Shown here: piece after piece, positions 6,946 to 14,226 of the stretch
Layout: the number at the start of each line of letters is the position of its first letter
Numbering within the stretch: position 1 is the stretch's first letter
Assembly (NCBI GenBank): GCA_019454915.1
Contig: JACFNM010000047.1
Location: forward strand, 1-16,206
Direction: 5' to 3'
Source of the DNA: Chitinophagaceae bacterium
GTDB taxonomy: Bacteria > Bacteroidota > Bacteroidia > Chitinophagales > Chitinophagaceae
DNA length: 16,206 bases
The notes under the pieces: model-generated
Seen by the model: the letters and a program-made list of their open reading frames with translations, nothing else
Told to the model about the DNA's origin: nothing
Databases searched by the model: none
Position numbers and translations under genes: made by a program

Positions 6946-9048
6946 TCATTTTTTAGGAGAATAGATAATTCTGGAAATACCCGCATCCTCATTGTGCTGG
7001 TACCAGGTCTTTCCATACTCCAGCACATAAAGTAATCCGTCAGGGCCAAACTTCATGTCTGTTATGGATGAGAAATGCGCTTCAGGTGCAAAAGGTTCCA
7101 TTCCTATATAGTTGTGTTCATCATCCATCCTTACCACTTTAATCCAGTTTCTTATCCATTCATAAATAATGAAACCTTTATCAAAATATTCAGGCAGTCG
7201 CGAATCACTAAGCTGGCTGCTCTTTGTAAAATGATAAACAGGTCCTGCCATTGCCGACCGTCCACCAGCTCCTACTTCCGGAAATTCCTGACTATCAGCA
7301 TAAGGATACCAGATAAAAGCTTCATGAACAGGTGGAAGAATCTTTAATCCGGTATTTCTTGGTCCATTATTCATTGGCCGTTCAGGATTAAAAAATTCTC
7401 CAATCTTGTCGTGAACAAAATCAACTTCCGCATAAGGTTTGCTATCACCGATAAAAAATGGCCATCCATAATTACCCGCCTTGCGGGCATGATTGATTTC
7501 ATCATAACCTCGCGGACCTTCCAGGCTGTCCTTATATGCGTCAGGACCCACCTCGCCCCAATACAAAATATTGGTTGCAGAATCTACCAGAACACTGAAA
7601 GGATTCCGGCATCCCATAATATAAATTTCGGGTCTCGTCTTTGGCATACCCGGAGGAAAAAGATTACCTGCGGGAATCGTGTAGGTACCATTAGGCTCCG
7701 GATGAATCCGCAGAATTTTACCACGTAAATCATTGGTATTGCCTGAAGACCTGGACGCATCATATTCTGTTCTATCTTTACGCTGATCTATGGGTGCGAA
7801 GCCTTTCGAACCAAAAGGAATGGTATTATCACCCGTTGTTAAATAAAGGTTCTTATCTCTGTCGAAGCATATCCGCCCGCCGGTATGATTACTATATGGA
7901 TGCTCCTGGGGTATTTTGAGTAAAATCATTTCGGTAGTATCCAATAAGTGATTTGTTTTGGGATCGTAAGTGAAACGGGAAAGATGATAGTTGAATTGAT
8001 TAACCGGCGCTGAATAAAAAACATACAACCAGTGATTCTGCCGGAAATCGGGATCCAGTGCGATGCCCAATAACCCGTCTTCATGTTCCGAATAAACCGG
8101 AATTGTACCGATGATACTCGTTTTTTTCTCCTGAATATTATGGACCCTGATATTTCCCCGTCTCTCTGCGTAAAAAATCTTACCATCAGGTGAAATGTCC
8201 ATAGCCATTGGCTCCTGAACAAAACCATAGCTAACCAGAGATTCTTTTATAAGATCCTTTGGATCAGGAGCTGATGGAGTAACTGCCAGTCTATAATCTA
8301 AATTCTGTCCCTGCATAACGTAATTTAATCCATCCAATATAAGCCCGGCAAATTTCGGATCCTGATAAGTTTCGCCTGAATGGCCTAATGCTGTGTAGAA
8401 AGATTTTCCCTTTTCATATTCGTGGTACCATGCCAAAGGATGAAACTCCGGATGTTCACCTCCCTGATAAGACTGCTCATCTATGCTCACCAGAACATGC
8501 ACATCCCGGGGTATCGTATCCCAGTTATACCATTCGTCTTCATAAGTCCATCCGGGCGTGAGAGATTTCGTAGTAGGAAATTTGTCATCCTGATGAACCA
8601 GCAATTTTCCTTGTTGGATTCTCGAATGATTTTTAAACCTTGTTCCGATCAATCCACGAAACCATGCAGAATGATTTAGGGTGGCGCTGGAACCGTGAAT
8701 AGCCACAAAGCCACCGCCCGCCTCCATATATCTTCTTAACCCGTTTTGTTGAGCAAAATTTAGCACTTCACCGGTTGTATTGAGAAAAACAATCGCATTG
8801 AATTGTTTTAAACTGTCATCATTGAAAAGAGAAGCGTCTTCAGATACCTCTATCCGGAACTGATTTTCTTTACCCAACTTTTCCAGCATCTTAATCCCGT
8901 CGTCAATAGACTGATGACGATACTCAAGCGTTTTTGTAAATACCAGTACCTTCCTGGTATTTGTATCACCCACGGGAAGGTTACAGCGAATCAGGAGAGA
9001 AGAACAAAATATAAGACAGATTAATCTACTGTAAAATGGGTAGTTCAT
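6946..9048 (-). CDS. ThuA-domain / glucose-sorbosone dehydrogenase fusion protein
   Basis: This 700-residue exported protein joins two domains. The N-terminus has a hydrophobic leader ending LLIRC (cysteine 22); arginine just before the cysteine makes the lipobox imperfect, so lipidation is uncertain. Residues about 33-246 form a ThuA-like, glutamine-amidotransferase-fold domain: RKVLVFTKT, AGGGFVAIHG (110-119), DEWYN (171-175), GHSGETYQDPKF (222-233). From about 270 to the end is a glucose/sorbosone dehydrogenase-type beta-propeller with EDGLLGIALDPDF (323-335), later HTGGRICFDRDKNLYLTTGDN, GKILRIHP, and FGPDGLLYVLEYG near the end. Family proteins oxidise sugars with PQQ, although quinone use is unproven for this subgroup. 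Many relatives exceed 1000 residues through PKD, carbohydrate-binding or cytochrome domains at the C-terminus; none is present here and the protein ends just after the propeller. ThuA is linked to 3-keto-disaccharide metabolism. Confidence 0.93.
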   Translation of the reverse strand: MNYPFYSRLICLIFCSSLLIRCNLPVGDTNTRKVLVFTKTLEYRHQSIDDGIKMLEKLGKENQFRIEVSEDASLFNDDSLKQFNAIVFLNTTGEVLNFAQQNGLRRYMEAGGGFVAIHGSSATLNHSAWFRGLIGTRFKNHSRIQQGKLLVHQDDKFPTTKSLTPGWTYEDEWYNWDTIPRDVHVLVSIDEQSYQGGEHPEFHPLAWYHEYEKGKSFYTALGHSGETYQDPKFAGLILDGLNYVMQGQNLDYRLAVTPSAPDPKDLIKESLVSYGFVQEPMAMDISPDGKIFYAERRGNIRVHNIQEKKTSIIGTIPVYSEHEDGLLGIALDPDFRQNHWLYVFYSAPVNQFNYHLSRFTYDPKTNHLLDTTEMILLKIPQEHPYSNHTGGRICFDRDKNLYLTTGDNTIPFGSKGFAPIDQRKDRTEYDASRSSGNTNDLRGKILRIHPEPNGTYTIPAGNLFPPGMPKTRPEIYIMGCRNPFSVLVDSATNILYWGEVGPDAYKDSLEGPRGYDEINHARKAGNYGWPFFIGDSKPYAEVDFVHDKIGEFFNPERPMNNGPRNTGLKILPPVHEAFIWYPYADSQEFPEVGAGGRSAMAGPVYHFTKSSQLSDSRLPEYFDKGFIIYEWIRNWIKVVRMDDEHNYIGMEPFAPEAHFSSITDMKFGPDGLLYVLEYGKTWYQHNEDAGISRIIYSPKK

Positions 9049-9137
9049 AAAAAACAGGGATTAAGGTACATTCAAAATCAGCCTATACAAGTTAATTCTT
9101 TATGAATAGAACTACAATTTCACAGGCATTTAAAAAC

Positions 9138-9181
9138 ATAAGGATTTTGCCATCGTTAATTCACAATCACAAAATCCTTAT
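9138..9181 (-). terminator. 12-bp perfect hairpin, probable terminator of the dodecin gene
   Basis: ATAAGGATTTTG (9138-9149) and CAAAATCCTTAT (9170-9181) are exact reverse complements with a 20-nt loop. On the minus strand the stem is followed by GTTTTTAAA, a short T-run, so it fits an intrinsic terminator 65 bp after the dodecin-like gene. It also lies about 90 bp upstream of the ThuA–dehydrogenase start and would separate the two transcripts; a regulatory role for the latter is the alternative. Confidence 0.65.
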
Positions 9182-9246
9182 TGAGGTTTCTACTCTTTTC
9201 TTAATCAACTAAAGGACTAAGAGTCATTAGATGATTATTCGGTTAT

Positions 9247-9450
9247 CTATCTTTCCACACGGAAAGAAATCTTACAAATAACTCCATAAGAAATAATTTC
9301 ATCGCCCTTCACGTGACACTTGAAATCCTTCACATATACGGAATCAATGTTGCTAACGGTTTTCGAAGCTTCTTTTACGGCGTTTTTTACAGCATCATCA
9401 AAACTCTTATCAGAAGAAGAGATTACCTCAATTACTTTTACAATTGGCAT
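9247..9450 (-). CDS. Dodecin-like small protein
   Basis: The 67-residue product (MPIVKVIEVISSSDKSFDDA at the N-terminus) has the dodecin pattern: first beta-strand, SSS-x-KSF turn, amphipathic helix DDAVKNAVKEASKTV, then two strands (VYVKDFKCHV and YGVICKISFRVE). Dodecins form hollow cytosolic dodecamers that store or buffer flavins, and length matches the family. The tryptophan that stacks flavin in haloarchaeal and mycobacterial dodecins is absent; Tyr39 lies nearby in the same strand, as in the related bacterial group with '(I/V)K(S/N)x(Y/W)(V/I)K', so flavin binding should not be assumed. The frame continues upstream to a TTG at 9543 with a hydrophobic stretch, but ATG 9450 begins exactly at the family's usual N-terminus. 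The gene seems to be transcribed alone, ending at the hairpin 9138-9181. Confidence 0.85.
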   Translation of the reverse strand: MPIVKVIEVISSSDKSFDDAVKNAVKEASKTVSNIDSVYVKDFKCHVKGDEIISYGVICKISFRVER

Positions 9451-9933
9451 AGTTTGTTGTTTTATAAGATAAAAAAAAATGAATAATATCCCCAATATAC
9501 AAAAATTATAAAATGTGATTTGCCTGTATTTCGCTTTTTTCAAAATTGCTCAGCTCCACACCGTCTATTTAAGGCAAAATCAGCACCTTACACATGTCAC
9601 TTATCTGCCGCTAATCGAAAATAAAAACTGGTTTATTCCTGTAAAGGAAAGGTAATGCTGACTTGAGTCTGGTATCCTTTCAAAAAACAATTTCATTGCA
9701 AACATTTCAACCTTCAATCAACAAAAATGAATTATTCTTTAAAGTATTTATTGCCGAATCAGATTCCAACTATATTTATATTGCAGAAATTTAATGAAGG
9801 AAGATTCATTCAGAATTGAACAGCGATTTCGTAAAATGGTTACCAAACTTAATTTATTAACGGAAATCAGCTCAGTCTGGAAATCTTTTCGATAAAATCG
9901 AATGAACCTTTTGAGTATTAATTACATCTGATC
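9451..9933. other. Divergent intergenic region between dodecin and GH2 genes
   Basis: About 480 AT-rich bp separate the divergently transcribed dodecin-like and GH2 genes, so promoters for both should lie here. One plausible Bacteroidota promoter for the plus strand is listed at 9751-9778. For the minus strand, AATTTTTG near 9496-9503 comes close to the -7 consensus, without a clear -33 partner. I see no regulator gene, riboswitch, long repeat or coding remnant. Confidence 0.4.
9751..9778 (+). promoter_or_regulatory. Candidate Bacteroidota-type promoter for the GH2–porter unit
   Basis: TTG (9751-9753) is followed after 17 bp by TATATTTA (9771-9778), which matches the Bacteroidota -7 consensus TAnnTTTG at seven of eight positions. 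This would leave a leader of roughly 150 nt before the GH2 start at 9934. In AT-rich DNA such matches occur by chance, so the call is tentative. Confidence 0.25.
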
Positions 9934-12783
9934 ATGAAGAAATCATACTCTTTTATTTTATCGCTGATTTTACTGAGTTGTTGTTCGTATCCCAGGCTAT
10001 CTGCACAATCCCGCCAAATCCTATTATCAGGTGAATGGTCCTTCCGGGCAGACCCGATGGATATTGGGATTGGAAGTGAGTGGTACCAACAGCAGTTTTC
10101 AGAGAAAATCATTCTCCCCGGCTCAATGACTACCAATAATAAAGGAAATGATATTGATGTCAACACCCCCTGGACCGGTAGCATCTTTGATTCTTCCTGG
10201 TTCATTAAGCCCGAATATGCAAAATACCGTGAACCTGGAAACATCAAGGTTCCGTTTTGGCTTCAACCAATCAAATATTATAAAGGTGCGGCGTGGTATC
10301 AAAAAACAGTAACCATCCCGGCAGCGTGGAAGAACGAGTACATTGAATTATTTATAGAACGGAGTCATTGGGAAACAACGGTGTGGATTGATAATCGAAA
10401 AGTGGGCATGGCCAATAGTCTGGCTACTCCACATGTTTTTGACCTATCTGGCTATATGAGTCCCGGGGAACGCCGGATTACGGTACGGGTTGATAACTGG
10501 GTGAAAGATTTTAATGTTGGTCAGAATGCCCATAGCATTTCAGATCATACCCAAAGCAACTGGAATGGAATGGTCGGCAACCTTTCCCTGATATCAAAAC
10601 CGAAATTATTCATTGAAGATGTGCAACTGTTCCCGAATATTCATAAAAAAGAAGTTGTCGCCAGGTTAAGTATAAATAACACAACGGGGAAAGTACAAAA
10701 AACGGATGTTCGTCTTTCAGCAGTTGCAGATAAAAAGAACGCCGAAATTTTGAATCCGCTGCAAGAATCATTTAAGCTGCGAAAAGGATTGAATACACTG
10801 GAGTTGGTTTATCCGATGGGAACTCATCCGTTGCTGTGGGATGAATTCAATCCAAACCTTTATTCGCTAACCGTAACAGTCGAAGGGAAAAGTTCTGCCG
10901 ATGTCCAGACTGTTTCTTTCGGTATGCGTGAATTTATGAGTGAGGGAACACGTTTTGCTATTAATGGGCGCCCTGCCTTTTTACGAGGCACGCTTGAGTG
11001 TGCCATATTTCCGAAAACCGGGTATCCACCCACCGATATAGATTCCTGGATGGAAATTTTCAGGATGGCTAAATATTACGGATTGAATCACATGCGTTTC
11101 CATTCCTGGTGTCCGCCGGAAGCTGCTTTTGACGCTGCCGATCGCTCGGGATTTTATCTGCAGGTGGAAGCGAGTACCTGGCCAAATCAGGGTTCAGCCG
11201 TGGGAGACGGTGACCCGATTGATAAATATTTATATGAAGAGACTAGCCGGATACTTAAATCTTATGGTAATCATCCGTCTTTTTGCATGCTGGCTTCCGG
11301 AAATGAGCCGGACGGAAAAAATCAAAAAGAATTTCTGACACAGTACGTGAATTATTGGAAGGCAAAAGATTCCCGCAGATTATATACCACCGCAGCGGGA
11401 TGGCCGGTAGTTCCTGAAAGTGACTATAACAGCACAGCCGAGCCGAGGATTCAGGGATGGGGTCAGGGTATTCATAGTATCATTAATGCTCAACCTCCCA
11501 GAACCAATTTTGACTGGTCGGAAATCATCTCGAAATGGAAACAACCGACTGTCAGCCATGAAATCGGGCAATGGTGTGTATATCCGGATTTTAAAGAAAT
11601 GCAACAATATACCGGTGTACTCCACGCTAAGAATTTTGAAATCTTTCAACAGATGGCAAAAGAGCACGGTATTCTGCATCTCGCGGACAGTTTTCTCTTA
11701 GCCTCCGGAAAATTGCAAACCCTGTGTTATAAGGCCGATATAGAGGCCGCTTTGAGAACCAAAGGATTCGCCGGTTTTCAATTGCTGGATATCCATGATT
11801 TTCCGGGACAGGGTACGGCACTCGTCGGCGTACTGAATCCGTTTTGGAAAGAGAAGGGCTATGTAACAGGTGCTGAGTATAGTCGGTTTTGTAATACAAC
11901 GGTACCCTTAGCCCGATTCTCAAAAATGATTTTCCGGCAAAACGAAATCCTGACTGTTCCGGTAGAAGTAGCTCATTTTGGAGAAATGCCACTGGAAAAT
12001 ATAGTACCGGTTTGGAACATCAGTAATGCAAAGGGTGAAATTATGTACGAAGGGCAATTTGCTTCTATCACAATTCCTATTGGAAACGGGTTTTTTCTCG
12101 GAGAAATCAGGCAATCTCTTAGCAACATCAACCACGCACAACAACTTACTTTAACTGTATCTACCGGTAACTTCCGGAATTCATGGGACTTTTTTGTATA
12201 TCCCTCCGCCACACCATCAGACCATGATGATATCCTCATAACACAGCAATTGGATAGTAAAGCCATTGAACAACTAAAGGATGGAGGTAAGGTGCTCCTG
12301 ACGTTGAAAAAAGGTTCAGTAGCAAAAAACAAGGGTGGCGCTGTGGCAGTCGGATTCTCCAGTATATTTTGGAACACGGCATGGACAGGAGGTCAGCCTC
12401 CCCACACTTTGGGGATACTCTGTGATCCACATCATCCGGCATTAAAAGAATTCCCCACGCAGTATCATAGCAACTGGCAATGGTGGGATGCCATGAGCCA
12501 TGCCGATGCCGTTATGCTTGACTCGGTAGCTAACGGACTTCAACCGATCGTTCGGGTTATTGATGACTGGGCTACTAACCGTTCTCTCGGATTAATATTT
12601 GAAGTAAAAACCGGTAATGGTAAACTAATTTTATCTTCGATTGATTTATTAGACGACAAACAAAACCGGCCTGAAGCACGCCAATTACTATACAGTTTGA
12701 GTGATTATATGCATTCCGAAGCGTTTAACCCGACCGTGGAAGTGGATATCACCAAAATAAAAAACCTGTTTTTGCAACCTTAA
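9934..12783 (+). CDS. Glycoside hydrolase family 2 enzyme (beta-galactosidase/beta-glucuronidase-like), exported
   Basis: The 949-residue exported enzyme has the GH2 layout. The signal peptide is MKKSYSFILSLILLSC-CSYPRLSAQ; it could be cleaved after SAQ or lipidated at Cys16. The sugar-binding jelly roll spans about 27-222 (LSGEWSFRAD, GAAWYQKTVTIP, FIERSHWETTVWIDN). An immunoglobulin-like domain spans about 225-333, ending VSFGMREF. The TIM barrel begins at NGRPAFLRG (344-352). In it, SGNEPDG places the acid/base Glu at 458, and SHEIGQW places the nucleophile Glu at 543. After about residue 665 there is a further beta-rich region and a C-terminal domain of about 190 residues I cannot name. 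Both catalytic glutamates are present, so activity is expected; substrate specificity (galactoside, glucuronide, mannoside or other) cannot be told. An MFS sugar porter follows 22 bp downstream, implying import of the released sugar. Confidence 0.92.
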   Translation: MKKSYSFILSLILLSCCSYPRLSAQSRQILLSGEWSFRADPMDIGIGSEWYQQQFSEKIILPGSMTTNNKGNDIDVNTPWTGSIFDSSWFIKPEYAKYREPGNIKVPFWLQPIKYYKGAAWYQKTVTIPAAWKNEYIELFIERSHWETTVWIDNRKVGMANSLATPHVFDLSGYMSPGERRITVRVDNWVKDFNVGQNAHSISDHTQSNWNGMVGNLSLISKPKLFIEDVQLFPNIHKKEVVARLSINNTTGKVQKTDVRLSAVADKKNAEILNPLQESFKLRKGLNTLELVYPMGTHPLLWDEFNPNLYSLTVTVEGKSSADVQTVSFGMREFMSEGTRFAINGRPAFLRGTLECAIFPKTGYPPTDIDSWMEIFRMAKYYGLNHMRFHSWCPPEAAFDAADRSGFYLQVEASTWPNQGSAVGDGDPIDKYLYEETSRILKSYGNHPSFCMLASGNEPDGKNQKEFLTQYVNYWKAKDSRRLYTTAAGWPVVPESDYNSTAEPRIQGWGQGIHSIINAQPPRTNFDWSEIISKWKQPTVSHEIGQWCVYPDFKEMQQYTGVLHAKNFEIFQQMAKEHGILHLADSFLLASGKLQTLCYKADIEAALRTKGFAGFQLLDIHDFPGQGTALVGVLNPFWKEKGYVTGAEYSRFCNTTVPLARFSKMIFRQNEILTVPVEVAHFGEMPLENIVPVWNISNAKGEIMYEGQFASITIPIGNGFFLGEIRQSLSNINHAQQLTLTVSTGNFRNSWDFFVYPSATPSDHDDILITQQLDSKAIEQLKDGGKVLLTLKKGSVAKNKGGAVAVGFSSIFWNTAWTGGQPPHTLGILCDPHHPALKEFPTQYHSNWQWWDAMSHADAVMLDSVANGLQPIVRVIDDWATNRSLGLIFEVKTGNGKLILSSIDLLDDKQNRPEARQLLYSLSDYMHSEAFNPTVEVDITKIKNLFLQP

Positions 12784-12805
12784 CCTCTTTCAATAAAAAA
12801 TAGCA

Positions 12806-14173
12806 ATGTCTGTAACCGAAACTTTCACTGACAATTCCATATCAGCATCTCCTGATCAACGCTTCAACCTCGGTTATGTGCTGAGGATTTCGTTTATCTC
12901 AGCTTTAGGGGGTTATCTTTTCGGATTCGATTTTGCAGTGATAGCCGGAGCACTGCCTTTCCTGCAACAGCATTTTTCACTTAATGCCTATTGGGAAGGA
13001 TTCGCCACAGGGAGCCTCGCATTGGGCGCTATGATTGGATGCGTGATTGCGGGTTCTGTTTCGGACAGATTTGGACGAAGGCCGGGCTTACTATTCGCCG
13101 CGGGCATCTTTGCCTTATCATCTCTGGCTATGGCCTTTTCATTTTCAAGGGGGAGTTTTATTATTGCCCGTTTCTGCGCCGGTATCGGAGTTGGTATGGC
13201 GTCGGTGCTGTCTCCGATGTATATTTCGGAAATCTCTCCCGCTCATACACGGGGAAGAATGGTAGCCATCAACCAACTCACTATCGTAATAGGCATTTTG
13301 TTTACCAATTTGATAAATTATGCGCTGAGAAACATAGGAGAAGATGCGTGGCGATGGATGTTCGGATTGGGTTTTATTCCTTCCGTTCTGTTTTTTACAG
13401 GCGCTTTGTGGCTGCCTGAAAGCCCCAGGTGGCTGATTAAAAAAGGACATGTAGAAAAAGCAAAAATGATTTTAGGGAAAATTGGGGATCTCTCCTTCGC
13501 TCAGAATTCAGTCAGGGAAATAACCGACTCGCTGCAGGGAGTAATAAAATCTCGGTATGCTGACATTTTTAATAAAGCGGTATTTCCTGCGGTTATGGTG
13601 GGTTTGGGTTTAGCTGTATTTCAACAATGGTGTGGTATCAATACGGTTTTTAATTATGCGCCAAAAATATTCGAGAGCATCGGCGCCTCTCTCGATGACC
13701 AGTTACTTCAAACAGTATTCATTGGTGGAGTAAATCTGGTGTTTACCTTACTGGCCATGTTACTGGTTGATAAATTAGGAAGAAAACCACTGATGCTGAT
13801 CGGCGCAGGAGGACTCGCCATCAACTATCTACTTATTGTCCTGCTTTTAGGCCACCACAGCAACTTCGTATCGTGGTTTCTTCTGGCTGCAATTGGTATT
13901 TACGCCATGTCTCTTGCCCCCGTTACATGGGTGCTGATTTCCGAAATATTCCCCAACCGCGTTCGTAGTGAAGCGACTGCTACAGCGGTGGTAGGTCTGT
14001 GGTTCGCCTATTTCATTCTGGTGTTTACGTTTCCGGTATTGTTTGAAACTTTAGCTGAAAAATCTTTCTATATCTATGCGGGCATCTGTTTGTTGGGTTT
14101 CTTATTTATTGCGTGGAAAGTGAAAGAGACAAAAGGAAAAACGCTGGAGGAAGTACAACAGTTGATGGAATAG
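12806..14173 (+). CDS. MFS sugar porter (XylE/GLUT-like sugar:H+ symporter)
   Basis: The 455-residue inner-membrane transporter belongs to the sugar porter family and has 12 hydrophobic segments. Signatures seen in order are GGYLFGFDFAVIAGALPF (35-52), DRFGRRPG (87-94), CAGIGVGMASVLSPMYISE (124-142), PESPRWL (204-210), QQWCGINTVFNYAP (273-286) with the sugar-contacting QQ and N, VDKLGRKPL (321-329), PVTWVLISEIFPNRVRSEA (372-390) and ETKGKTLEE (441-449). The length is typical. Starting 22 bp after the GH2 stop, it forms a two-gene unit that would take up the monosaccharide freed by that enzyme in the periplasm. The exact sugar is unknown. Its last codons overlap an interleaved inverted repeat shared with the convergent gene (14164-14226). 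Confidence 0.95.
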   Translation: MSVTETFTDNSISASPDQRFNLGYVLRISFISALGGYLFGFDFAVIAGALPFLQQHFSLNAYWEGFATGSLALGAMIGCVIAGSVSDRFGRRPGLLFAAGIFALSSLAMAFSFSRGSFIIARFCAGIGVGMASVLSPMYISEISPAHTRGRMVAINQLTIVIGILFTNLINYALRNIGEDAWRWMFGLGFIPSVLFFTGALWLPESPRWLIKKGHVEKAKMILGKIGDLSFAQNSVREITDSLQGVIKSRYADIFNKAVFPAVMVGLGLAVFQQWCGINTVFNYAPKIFESIGASLDDQLLQTVFIGGVNLVFTLLAMLLVDKLGRKPLMLIGAGGLAINYLLIVLLLGHHSNFVSWFLLAAIGIYAMSLAPVTWVLISEIFPNRVRSEATATAVVGLWFAYFILVFTFPVLFETLAEKSFYIYAGICLLGFLFIAWKVKETKGKTLEEVQQLME

Positions 14174-14226
14174 GACGGGATTAAAATTCAAATACCCTTT
14201 TGCCTATATTCCATCTTAATCCCGTC
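14164..14226. terminator. Interleaved inverted repeats at the convergent gene ends, possible bidirectional terminator
   Basis: Two perfect inverted repeats are interleaved. GATGGAATA (14164-14172) pairs with TATTCCATC (14207-14215), and GACGGGATTAA (14174-14184) pairs with TTAATCCCGTC (14216-14226). The left arms occur in order A-B and the right arms in order A'-B', so both stems can coexist only as a pseudoknot; otherwise they are alternatives. The region covers the last codons and stop of the porter gene and the last 15 codons and stop of the barrel gene. Neither strand has a strong T-run after it, so the terminator role is a guess. Confidence 0.45.

Noticed and set aside
9451..9543. Hydrophobic N-terminal extension that would make the dodecin-like protein membrane-anchored
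   Set aside because: The upstream start is a TTG, the stretch is AT-rich and could look hydrophobic by chance, and the family begins at MPIVKV. It would merit a look only if conserved in relatives.
11627..12377. Overlapping minus-strand ORFs of 74-134 codons inside the GH2 gene
   Set aside because: They overlap one another in different frames, resemble no protein family, and lie opposite the well-supported GH2 frame.
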